From an uncultured Bacteroidales bacterium (GTDB lineage Bacteria > Bacteroidota > Bacteroidia > Bacteroidales > P3), in assembly GCA_900315335.1 (NCBI GenBank), contig OMYR01000042.1, forward strand, positions 1 to 41,562: DNA of 41,562 bases, written 5' to 3'. The position numbers and the translations under genes were made by a program. The notes below the pieces were generated by a model. The model ran no database searches. It saw only the letters and a program-made list of their open reading frames with translations, and was not told the DNA's origin. Numbering within the stretch: position 1 is the stretch's first letter; the number at the start of each line of letters is the position of its first letter. Below are positions 27,554-34,883 of the stretch, one piece after another.

Positions 27554-28658
27554 TAACCCAATCCTCTGAATTTATTATTTTCCAGTCTCTATATATAGAT
27601 TTATGCCGTTCTTCATAACTCTGCATTATAGTCTCGGCTTGTTCGGTCGCCGTATTCGTTCCCGTTATGGCTTCTTGATAGTCTTTCATCGTCTCCGTAC
27701 CGCTGATAAGTGCTATCGCCGACGATACGCTCTCTTTGCCAAATAACTTGCTTAATAGTGCCTGGTCATTCATTATCGGCTTTAATGCCGATAACCTCTC
27801 TTGCAGGCTCTTACTTCTGTCCGTCAATACATTTATATTTATTCCGGCTCTTTTCAACTCCTGCTGCACGTCCTTAGGCAAAAACCTACCCGCCGCAAGT
27901 GTCGTCATCACATTACGCAACGCCACACCGCCCTCACTTCCTTTTCGTCCTGCTTTGTCAAGCACCTGAATGGCGGCGTTAGCCTCCTCAAACGATACGC
28001 CTGCTGCCTTGGCTGCCATACCGCTTTGCTTCAACGCCTCCTGTATCTGCGGCAGTTCCGCAGAACCCTCCTTGGCTGCCGCAGCCATAACGTTCATCAT
28101 TCTCGCCATCTCCTTTTCCGCTGCGATAGGGTCGTCCATTGACACCTGGAACTGGTTCATCGCGGTGGTCAATACTTCGGCGGCCGCCGTCGTATCTCCG
28201 CCCATTGTCTTGGATAATATGGCGATATTCTCGCCCATCTTTTTCATCACTGCGGGCGTCTTACCCAATTCGGGAGACAACTGTGATAACAACAACTTAA
28301 AACTCTCAACGCCTTGGGCTGCATCAGTGCCGAATTTTTTCGCCACATCTTGTGCCATATTGCCGATTTCACTCAATCCCTCGCCCGTAACACCCGTAAT
28401 TGCAGATAACTCCATTAACGACTTATCAAATGCCACAGCAGGCTCATTCATACCTTGCAATGCCTGTCCGACACCTTGAAGAGCCTGGACTGTCTGATTA
28501 AGAATTAACGACCACTTGCCAAACTGTTTAGCGATATTGGATACGCTTTTTACACTCGTAACATTCAGCCCCTGAATATTCTTACTCAGTTCTGTTATTA
28601 CGGTATTGGCGTCTCCCGTTACATTTATCTGTAATATTATTTGGTTGTCTGAAAACAT
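27354..28658 (-). pseudogene. Tape measure protein, 3'-truncated
   Basis: About 355 residues of genuine tape-measure N-terminus, starting MFSDNQIILQINVTGDAN. It includes the TP901-type core (AFDKSLMELSAITGVTGEGL, AAEVLTTAMNQFQVSMDD, KAGRKGSEGGVALRNVMTTL, NTATEQAETIMQSYEERHKS). After about residue 355 the frame runs antisense into lptC and is no longer phage-like; the break is near 27555-27600. Full tape measures are usually much longer, so most of the protein is lost. Its position after tube and chaperone genes is normal. Confidence 0.88.
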
Positions 28659-28679
28659 TTTCTTAATTTTGCATTCGTT

Positions 28680-28877
28680 ATGTTACACGTTATCGGAATA
28701 TTGATTGATATTTTACTCGTCCTTGGCTGTCTTGGGATATTGGTCATGCTTTGTCAATTCTTTTATGCTATGATAAAAGAGCCGTTGTTTCCAAAAAAGC
28801 AGGACAATTCTACTACCATAACTTTTCAAATCAATGTCAAACAGCCTGACAAGAATAAAGAAGTTAGTGATAAATAA
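28680..28877 (+). CDS. Small membrane protein in the tail cluster
   Basis: 65 residues with one strong membrane segment (about residues 4-30, IGILIDILLVLGCLGILVM) and a polar tail. It is on the plus strand in the 225-bp gap left between the tape-measure start and the end of the frameshifted chaperone, overlapping neither. That neat fit argues for a real gene. No motif is recognised. A toxin-like, superinfection-exclusion or lysis-related role would be speculation. Confidence 0.5.
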   Translation: MLHVIGILIDILLVLGCLGILVMLCQFFYAMIKEPLFPKKQDNSTTITFQINVKQPDKNKEVSDK

Positions 28878-28883
28878 CGCTTG

Positions 28884-29431
28884 CTAACCCTTAACCATCA
28901 TCGCAAAATTTCTTAACCTCCATTCTTCGATAAACAACGCTTCGTTGTATCGTTTTGCCCATTCCTTTTCGTCCATTTCTTCGGGGTTTTCTTTAAATGT
29001 ATATCTTATTATTGCGTTACCTTTCTCAATAAACTTTTCGTTATCATCACTATTAAGTCGGTAACGCTCTACAAGTTTTTTAGTCTTCCGACGGCAGAGC
29101 CGAACATATTCTGCACCTGTGTTGCCAATTGGATATACAGCAAACCGTCTTCCAACATCACTCTTGCCCCGTCAATCCAGCAGTTTTTGATAAGCATCTC
29201 GGTTCCTGCCGTCTCATCTTTCTTGGTTATATCCATTGCCGCCCTCATTGTCTTCATATCGGGCGTATGCAGATATGCCACATATACCGCCTCGTCGTCC
29301 TCTATCTCTATTTGCACCACTTTACGGTATCTGTTTTTCCATTCCTTTATATCCTGCTCATTTGCAACTCCGATATATTCTTTCTTTACCTTATTTTCCA
29401 TTTTATTATTTTCCATTGCTTTATTTTCCAT
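28884..29431 (-). CDS. Tail assembly chaperone, -1 frameshift fusion
   Basis: If ribosomes slip by -1 at 29081-29075, the first frame (119 codons from 29431) joins a second open frame of 63 codons that ends at the TAG at 28886-28884, giving about 182 residues. The second frame begins LVERYRLNSDDNEKF and ends RNFAMMVKG, and it has no start codon near its beginning. This is the conserved G/G-T arrangement of tailed phages, where a short and a long chaperone both coat the tape measure during tail assembly. The tape measure follows, as expected. Confidence 0.75.
29069..29431 (-). CDS. Tail assembly chaperone, short form
   Basis: 120 residues from the ATG at 29431; two further Met-Glu-Asn starts (29416, 29401) are possible, and the frame is open to a GTG at 29473. 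Core sequence: KKEYIGVANEQDIKEWKNRY, VAYLHTPDMKTMRAAMDI, MLIKNCWIDGARVMLEDGLL. The position between tail tube and tape measure and the slippery site before its stop identify it as the gpG-like tail chaperone. The triple ATG-GAA-AAT start is unusual. Confidence 0.75.
   Translation of the reverse strand: MENKAMENNKMENKVKKEYIGVANEQDIKEWKNRYRKVVQIEIEDDEAVYVAYLHTPDMKTMRAAMDITKKDETAGTEMLIKNCWIDGARVMLEDGLLYIQLATQVQNMFGSAVGRLKNL
29075..29081 (-). promoter_or_regulatory. Slippery heptamer A AAA AAC for -1 frameshifting
   Basis: Minus-strand AAAAAAC lies in the correct phase (CTA AAA AAC TTG TAG) two codons before the short chaperone stop. A possible stem (CGTTA at 29066-29062 with TAACG at 29043-29039) follows. 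The -1 frame stays open for 63 codons. Confidence 0.8.
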
Positions 29432-29574
29432 TTTATTTTTCTTTTTATATACCCTCAGCGAACACTCTCGCACTGCTTATAAATTTTAGCGTAGCGAGAA
29501 TTTCTCAGCAGTAGTAAGCGACACTCCTTCATTATCGAAGAGCGACAAACCTTTCCGCCTCTCATCGCTTTGCG

Positions 29575-30030
29575 TCATTTTGCCTGTGTGGCTGCACACC
29601 CCCATTTGATATTCATAACCATCAGTTCTATTTCGCTTGCGATAGAGGTGTCGCCCTCTTTAACTTCTCTGCTGTTCTTGGTAAATTTGCAATTTTTTAG
29701 CACATCTGTTGTCAATATGCCGTTTTCCGGTAAGTAACTTACCACCACGTCAAAGGACGGTAAGTCTTGTAATCTTCCGTTGTTGGAAGCATTCTGCAAG
29801 GCCACTATCTCTTCTTTCAACAGCGTTATAGACCCGCTGCACTCTATCCTGCCTTTGCCGTAACCTAATGGATAGCGTCCCGCACCATATACCTTTTCTA
29901 TGGTCTGGTTGTCTTCGTATTTTATCGACGTTATGCCCTTGACAAGGGTGCCGTTGATAAAGCATCGTATATCAGCCCAACCATACACCTCGCCGTTTAT
30001 GGCTGGTATGCCGTTATTCATTCCTTCCAT
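29575..30030 (-). CDS. Tail tube protein
   Basis: 151 residues, the usual size for a Mu gpM-like tube subunit. It begins MEGMNNGIPAINGEVYGWADI and contains GTLVKGITSIKYEDNQTIE and YGAGRYPLGYGKGRIECSGSI, a pattern typical of contractile-phage tube proteins. It lies directly after the sheath gene. The tube polymerises inside the sheath to form the DNA channel. The assignment rests on pattern and gene order. Confidence 0.75.
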   Translation of the reverse strand: MEGMNNGIPAINGEVYGWADIRCFINGTLVKGITSIKYEDNQTIEKVYGAGRYPLGYGKGRIECSGSITLLKEEIVALQNASNNGRLQDLPSFDVVVSYLPENGILTTDVLKNCKFTKNSREVKEGDTSIASEIELMVMNIKWGCAATQAK

Positions 30031-30099
30031 TTTTCTTTATCTTTTTTTAATTGTTTTTTCTCTGTTTGAAAAGCCTTTGAAAGGTTTTTGAATACCTTT

Positions 30100-31248
30100 T
30101 TACAGCACTTCCGTGTAAGACATCTTTATTAAGATATTGCGGGCAACTCCCATAGGTACATTGCGTATTACCACCTCTATTGTCGAAGTGCTTAATATGT
30201 TCTGTTCGCTGTCGATATACACTTCAAAGCCCGACAACTCGCCGTCTCGCTCCATTTGTTCCAAGAACCTGTTACCCTCATTCTTCCACATCTCTATCGT
30301 TGCGGCGTCTATCTTGCCTGTCTCTGCGTCTATCTCCACGGGAGAACCCACAAACGGCAACAAGTAGTTTCTAACGCCACGGGCGGCTTTGTCCATTGTA
30401 CGAACTCGCTCAATGGCGTTGTAGTCGCTCGTCGCTTCGTCCATTGTGTAACTGTCGCTGATATATGAACCGCTATATCCCGCAAAAGTTTTGACGAATA
30501 TAAGCCTGTTTGCTTCAAGTTTTGTTATCTGTGTTACTGTTAGGTCTTTGAATGCTTTTCCATCCACAAAACCCGGCTTATACATTCCCGTGTCGAACTT
30601 CCTGACCCACGCAATGCTTTCATTGACTTTCGCCGAAGATACAAGCCCCAAGATAATTCCCGCCATTGTCTTTGTTACACCGTCAATCTTTACGCTCTCG
30701 TCTATATCTTCGCCGATACATACGCTTACGTTTTTGTTGCCTTTCGCAACTCCGCTCTCCATTGTCAAAACGTCTGTAACAGCAGGGCAGTAGATTATCG
30801 ACAGTGGTTTATCTTCGTTTTCCGCTTTCGTTGCCACCTCCTGCAACAATGCAATATCGGTCTTCTTATATTCCTTCGGCGACCATATCACCATTTGCCT
30901 TACTTCTCCGCCTGCGAAGTCCAACACCTTTGCAATCTCTTCCATATCATACTCCGCATCGTCTTCCGCCAACTCATAGATAGCCACATACACCCTCAGT
31001 GCAGGGTTGATGCGAAACGCTTCTCTCAAATGATAATACAACGCCTTGATATGACTGTCCGTTGCGTCCGCCGTGATGCCTAAACTCTTAACTTCATCAA
31101 GCGAGGCTATCTCTTTTATCCTGTCGCTTGCCGTAAAGCCGCTCGGCAAACTGTCCATATACGCCACCAAGGCACTCACCCCGTCATTATTGGCAAGAGT
31201 TGTGCGTATGCCCCCGTTCTCTCTTGTTATCTTTATCGATGTACTCAT
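30100..31248 (-). CDS. Contractile tail sheath protein
   Basis: 382 residues. Begins MSTSIKITRENGGIRTTLANNDGVSALVAY. The middle has LRVYVAIYELAED and IWSPKEYKKTDIALLQEVA. The C-terminal half holds the conserved sheath segment SIAWVRKFD, NRLIFVKTFAGYSGSYISDSYT, IERVRTMDKAARGVRNYLLP and a final VARNILIKMSYTEVL, matching Bacteroidota phage sheath proteins. The sheath contracts to drive the tube through the envelope. Its start overlaps the end of the spanin-like gene by 4 bp. Confidence 0.85.
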   Translation of the reverse strand: MSTSIKITRENGGIRTTLANNDGVSALVAYMDSLPSGFTASDRIKEIASLDEVKSLGITADATDSHIKALYYHLREAFRINPALRVYVAIYELAEDDAEYDMEEIAKVLDFAGGEVRQMVIWSPKEYKKTDIALLQEVATKAENEDKPLSIIYCPAVTDVLTMESGVAKGNKNVSVCIGEDIDESVKIDGVTKTMAGIILGLVSSAKVNESIAWVRKFDTGMYKPGFVDGKAFKDLTVTQITKLEANRLIFVKTFAGYSGSYISDSYTMDEATSDYNAIERVRTMDKAARGVRNYLLPFVGSPVEIDAETGKIDAATIEMWKNEGNRFLEQMERDGELSGFEVYIDSEQNILSTSTIEVVIRNVPMGVARNILIKMSYTEVL

Positions 31249-31673
31249 CTTCTTATTTTCTTTTTAATTAACATTGCTAAAACACTTATTACCATTGCCC
31301 CCAATAGCGAGTATTTTATTGTCTTTGTCCAATCCGTTTTCTTTTCCGTTTTCGTCTGTATTTCGGTCTTCGTAACGCTCAGCGTGTCGGTTATCCGCAC
31401 TGTGTCCCTTAATATTCTGTCGATATATTTTATTTCTCTTACAAGTACCGTGTCGCCGTACTGCCTGAACACTATACTGTCTCTCACGCTTACGCTATCA
31501 CGTAATATTGTCGAATAATCCTGCCTGCTCGTTTGGTGTTGCTGCTGTGTCTGAGTTCGAGGTGTCTTGCAACTCCCGAACAACAGGGCAACTATCAACC
31601 CACTGACAGCTATTCGTCTTGTTGATTGCTTTGCGTAATCTCGCCATCTCTCTTTTAAGCCCGTTTGTCGCAT
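31245..31673 (-). CDS. Spanin-like lipoprotein with C-terminal membrane segment
   Basis: 142 residues. The N-terminus has a signal ending in a lipobox with Cys35 (ALLFGSCK), so the protein should anchor in the outer membrane. The middle is a polar stretch dense in Asp, Arg, Thr and Val (ILRDSVSVRDSIVF, RILRDTVRITDTLS). A membrane segment lies near the C-terminus (about 120-137, YSLLGAMVISVLAMLI) before the basic tail KKKIRR. Lipobox plus C-terminal membrane helix is the layout of a one-piece spanin that fuses the two membranes at lysis. It overlaps the upstream gene by 176 bp in another frame. Confidence 0.65.
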   Translation of the reverse strand: MRQTGLKERWRDYAKQSTRRIAVSGLIVALLFGSCKTPRTQTQQQHQTSRQDYSTILRDSVSVRDSIVFRQYGDTVLVREIKYIDRILRDTVRITDTLSVTKTEIQTKTEKKTDWTKTIKYSLLGAMVISVLAMLIKKKIRR

Positions 31674-31875
31674 TCTCCAAATCCTTTACTTTCTCTTTTA
31701 GGGGATTGACGATATTCTCCGTAAATTCTTCGACATAGTTCTTGCCTAATTCCATCTCCGCCTGCAATGCCTCCGCACGACTCTTCTTGCGTGTCGAACG
31801 CAAAGTGAAAAGCGATACTATCCACCCGCCGCCGAGTATTACCTCGAATATTATGCGTATTATCTCCCCGTTCAT
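31498..31875 (-). CDS. Membrane protein with coiled coil, possible inner-membrane spanin
   Basis: 125 residues. One membrane segment (about residues 6-24, IRIIFEVILGGGWIVSLFTL) is followed by Arg/Lys residues and a long charged helix (residues 30-85). The end carries two Cys (NSCQWVDSCPVV). A membrane anchor plus a coiled coil, with a lipoprotein gene overlapping its 3' end in a different frame, resembles the nested Rz/Rz1 arrangement of lambda. In other Bacteroidota phages similar proteins are annotated only as hypothetical. No endolysin or holin is visible nearby. Confidence 0.6.
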   Translation of the reverse strand: MNGEIIRIIFEVILGGGWIVSLFTLRSTRKKSRAEALQAEMELGKNYVEEFTENIVNPLKEKVKDLENATNGLKREMARLRKAINKTNSCQWVDSCPVVRELQDTSNSDTAATPNEQAGLFDNIT

Positions 31876-31878
31876 CGT

Positions 31879-32082
31879 TTATACTTCCTTTATCTCTTGT
31901 CTCGGATTTATGTTTCTTTGGTACTCTTCGGCTGCCTGCCTGTTGGAATAGATAGCACCGTTGGAACACTGCCACCGCTTAGGCTTCGGGGCAGGGGAGG
32001 TTTTCACTTCCCCCGTCTTCTGCCTTATCGGACTATTGGTTTTCTGTTCCACCGCCTGTTTCTTCGCCTTGCTCTTTGCCAT
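31879..32082 (-). CDS. Small basic phage protein, unknown
   Basis: 67 residues, very basic and probably disordered at the start (MAKSKAKKQAVEQKTNSPIR), with a short C-terminal part containing WQCSNGAIYSNRQAAEEYQR. It fits between capsid and the membrane-protein gene with gaps of 4 and 3 bp, so it is very likely real. Its function is unknown; a head-completion or DNA-binding role is only a guess. Confidence 0.6.
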   Translation of the reverse strand: MAKSKAKKQAVEQKTNSPIRQKTGEVKTSPAPKPKRWQCSNGAIYSNRQAAEEYQRNINPRQEIKEV

Positions 32083-32086
32083 TGCT

Positions 32087-33211
32087 CTATGCTCCTATAT
32101 CCTGCAATATACCCAATACTCCCTTGCCGTCTTCTCTTCTCGCTCTTCCGCCGCAGCGTACCAGGAACGAGTAAATATCTCCGTAATATGCAGGGTTGCC
32201 CGTATCGTCAAACATCTTCGTTTCGCCTACCGCTCTTGATACCGCTATATCGCACCAGAACAATCCCACTCCGCAAGCAGTGTCCGCAGCGTCTTTCTCG
32301 CCGCTCTCTATGTCAAGATAGTCTTCCAAGCCGTAAAGCGAACTTGTCTCGCCGTCTTCAAGGTACTGGGTGTTTTTCACAGCAGTAAAGCCGCTTACAG
32401 CACTTGCCAACAACACCGTGCTTCTCTCGAATATCTCAAAGCCTTCCAACTTCCTTAACTGTCCCGTTACAGGGTCATATACCGCCGTGATATGCTCGCT
32501 CGCCAACGATTTGACATCGTCGCACAATGAACGGTACATCTCACTGTTCAATATCACATAACGTCCCTGCTTCGGCATATTCCATTTGTTGAAGATTGTC
32601 TTGGCTTTCACAAAGTCGGCGTATTTTACGCCCGTTCTTGTTCCCGTGCCGTAGATAAGGTTTTCCGCTTTGGCTTCGCCGCTCGCCTTAATGAAAAACT
32701 TAGGCTTCCAATTGCTTAACATCGCATCGGCTACCAACTCGTTGATATATCTTTGGTCTTCCATTAACACGCTCGCACGCTTGTCGTACGACAGTTCCAC
32801 CGTCTCGGCGTTGGTGATAAGTCGCGGGTCGGTCGTTATCTCGTCCAACGGATAGGTAACATCGGTATCTACTCTCTGGCTTATCGATGCAGGTAATGTT
32901 GTACGGTTTCTCTTCGCTCCGCTCGGACTTCCCGCCTGCGGGATATGTACTACCGTTCCTCCCACAACATACTGGCTCTCGTCAATCGATTTCAATAAAA
33001 ACTCGTTATCCTTAAACAAGTTCCCCTCTATGTCCTTTGTCCATATCTCAGGCGTTACCGCCATATTAAAACTCATCGCCTTGGTTATATCGCCCGCAAA
33101 CAGCGACCCCAAAAAGGCTACAACGCCTACGCCCGTGCCAAACACCGCACCTGCCATAACGGAGAATATCCCCGCTATCATTGTACTTAATACTAATTTC
33201 AATGCTTTCAT
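32087..33211 (-). CDS. Major capsid protein
   Basis: 374 residues. After a hydrophobic N-terminal stretch (residues 5-40) it has the capsid body: VTPEIWTKDIEGNLFKDNEF, GTVVHIPQAGSPSGAKRNRT, TYPLDEITTDPRLITNAETV, VLMEDQRYINELVADAML, and WNMPKQGRYVILNSEMYRSL. Position directly after the protease/scaffold gene supports the call. The N-terminal hydrophobic segment is odd for a capsid protein and may be removed by the prohead protease. The end, GRARREDGKGVLGILQDIGA, is typical for Bacteroidota phage capsids. Confidence 0.82.
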   Translation of the reverse strand: MKALKLVLSTMIAGIFSVMAGAVFGTGVGVVAFLGSLFAGDITKAMSFNMAVTPEIWTKDIEGNLFKDNEFLLKSIDESQYVVGGTVVHIPQAGSPSGAKRNRTTLPASISQRVDTDVTYPLDEITTDPRLITNAETVELSYDKRASVLMEDQRYINELVADAMLSNWKPKFFIKASGEAKAENLIYGTGTRTGVKYADFVKAKTIFNKWNMPKQGRYVILNSEMYRSLCDDVKSLASEHITAVYDPVTGQLRKLEGFEIFERSTVLLASAVSGFTAVKNTQYLEDGETSSLYGLEDYLDIESGEKDAADTACGVGLFWCDIAVSRAVGETKMFDDTGNPAYYGDIYSFLVRCGGRARREDGKGVLGILQDIGA

Positions 33212-33249
33212 TTCTCTTTTTTCCTTTCTTTATGTTTTTTCTCTCTTTT

Positions 33250-34191
33250 TTATTTTCCGAATTTTACCGCAAACAACTTGTCGTATGTCTCTCTGTCGCT
33301 TTGTTTCAAAGATAGCAGTGTCCCCTCTCTGTCCATCTTGTCCCACATCTCGGCAGATAGTTCGATTTCTTCTTTCTTCTCTTTTTTCAACAAATCGTTT
33401 ATCTTCGGCAACTCTGCCGCAGGTTTCAACTCCTTTAATGCGTTTTTCAAAACCTCTTCGCCGTTGGTCTTGCCTATCAACGCAAAGGTCTCTCTCTGCT
33501 CCTTGGATAGGCGTTTCTCATTTATCGCCATATCAAGCATCGCATTGATGCGTCTCTCTCTTTCCTGTTCTCTTTCTTGTTTAAGTTTCTTGTTCTCTTC
33601 TTGCAACTTCACGATAGCATCTATCACTTCACGCTCACTCGCTTTGTCCGCAAGGTTCAATTGTTTTGCTACTTCATTCATCTCTTTATCTTTTTTATTG
33701 TTTTTATAATCACTTAACAACGGCACTATACTGTCTATGCCCTCCGCATTCTCGTTCATCTTGTCGCCGTAATACAGTCGCAGACTGTCATCGTTTGCCC
33801 CTATATCCACGCAACTCACTTCTCGCAACTTGCTTCTCTTGATAGTCATTCGCCTTTGTCCAGGCAATATCAAGTTCGGGTCGTCCGACAACTCCACAAC
33901 CTCCAAGCCCGCAGACACCATATTCAATATTCCGCTCTCGTACTTGCTTTTTATCTTCTTCGCAAATTCGTCCTTGTCGTCAAACTCTATCGTGCCTATT
34001 AATCTGTCTTCTACCACTCTTAAATTCGTCATCTTACCTATCGGCAACGGCTCACTCTCACTCATTCCATACGGACGGGAGTGCATCCACAGCACTATCG
34101 GATTTCTCTTGTATTGCTCTGTTTCTATCCCCGCCGTCATCACCCTGCTGCCATAACTATTCACCTTACTTGTACTTATCACTACTTCCAT
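33250..34191 (-). CDS. Prohead protease fused to scaffold
   Basis: 313 residues. Residues 1-135 look like an S78-type prohead protease: candidate catalytic His37 in VLWMHSRPYG and Ser93 in MVSAGLEVVEL, with VSCVDIGAND after. Residues 160-313 are helical and charged (KLQEENKKLKQEREQERERR), as expected of a scaffold. Protease-scaffold fusions are the norm in Mu-like phages (protein I with internal scaffold Z). An internal start at 33681 (MNEVAKQLNLADKAS) could make scaffold alone. It is the first gene of the leftward unit. Confidence 0.8.
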   Translation of the reverse strand: MEVVISTSKVNSYGSRVMTAGIETEQYKRNPIVLWMHSRPYGMSESEPLPIGKMTNLRVVEDRLIGTIEFDDKDEFAKKIKSKYESGILNMVSAGLEVVELSDDPNLILPGQRRMTIKRSKLREVSCVDIGANDDSLRLYYGDKMNENAEGIDSIVPLLSDYKNNKKDKEMNEVAKQLNLADKASEREVIDAIVKLQEENKKLKQEREQERERRINAMLDMAINEKRLSKEQRETFALIGKTNGEEVLKNALKELKPAAELPKINDLLKKEKKEEIELSAEMWDKMDREGTLLSLKQSDRETYDKLFAVKFGK

Positions 34192-34284
34192 TTTCCTTTT
34201 TATTATCTTTTATTGTTTTTCTATTAATTTAATAACCCTAAGGGCTTTGCCATAATTCCCCGTGCGGGGTCGCACTTTGTTTGG

Positions 34285-34292
34285 CAAAATTA
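34285..34292 (-). promoter_or_regulatory. Leftward phage structural-gene promoter box
   Basis: Minus-strand TAATTTTG (TAnnTTTG), 94 bp before the protease start. It is back-to-back with the rightward box at 34408 in the only sizeable non-coding gap of the phage (34192-34437). Confidence 0.55.
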
Positions 34293-34407
34293 CAGCGACT
34301 TTTTCGATTATTTTCGCCTCTATGCTTCCCTACCTCCCTTTGCTTAAACCTTTGTAAATCTTGCTTATAGTATAGTACCGCCACCTTTTTTACGTGCTTT
34401 AACGCAT

Positions 34408-34415
34408 TAATTTTG
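34408..34415 (+). promoter_or_regulatory. Rightward phage terminase promoter box
   Basis: TAATTTTG (TAnnTTTG) 23 bp before the small-terminase ATG, giving a very short leader. The absence of a good -33 element in either phage promoter suggests help from a phage activator, as for Mu late genes. That is inference. Confidence 0.55.
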
Positions 34416-34437
34416 CAAAGCAAAAAAAAGGTAGATA

Positions 34438-34881
34438 ATGGCAACAAAAAAAGAACTTGAAAATAAAAAAGCAATAGCCCACGACTATTTCAAAATGGGC
34501 TTCTCTCAGGTGGAGATTTCCGCAAAGGTGGGCATCTCACCCCAAACCCTCTCCAAGTGGGCTAAGGACGGCTTGTGGCGTGATGAACGCAAGAGCATAA
34601 CGCAGACACGCCAGGAGATACTCAAAAACTACCACGACCAACTCTCCGAACTCAACCGTACCATTCAGAACCGTGAAGAGGGCAAACGTATCCCCTCCAA
34701 ACCCGAAGCCGATATTATGACGCAGTTACTTAACGCTATCCAAAAACTTGAAAACGATACATCTCTTTCCGAGACTATCTCCGTTTTCACCGCTTTCCTT
34801 GACTTCGTCCGCTCACAAGCACCCGAAAAGGCTTTGGAAATCTCAGACTTTTGCGACGCTTATATAAAAAGTAAGATGTAA
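34438..34881 (+). CDS. Small terminase-like protein
   Basis: 147 residues. An N-terminal helix-turn-helix (KKAIAHDYFKMGFSQVEISAKVGISPQTLSKWAKDGLW, residues 10-47) is of the type found in phage small terminases and Mu gp27-like proteins. It binds packaging sites and recruits the large subunit. The rest is helical. The large terminase follows after 2 bp, which supports the role. Confidence 0.78.
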   Translation: MATKKELENKKAIAHDYFKMGFSQVEISAKVGISPQTLSKWAKDGLWRDERKSITQTRQEILKNYHDQLSELNRTIQNREEGKRIPSKPEADIMTQLLNAIQKLENDTSLSETISVFTAFLDFVRSQAPEKALEISDFCDAYIKSKM

Positions 34882-34883
34882 AT

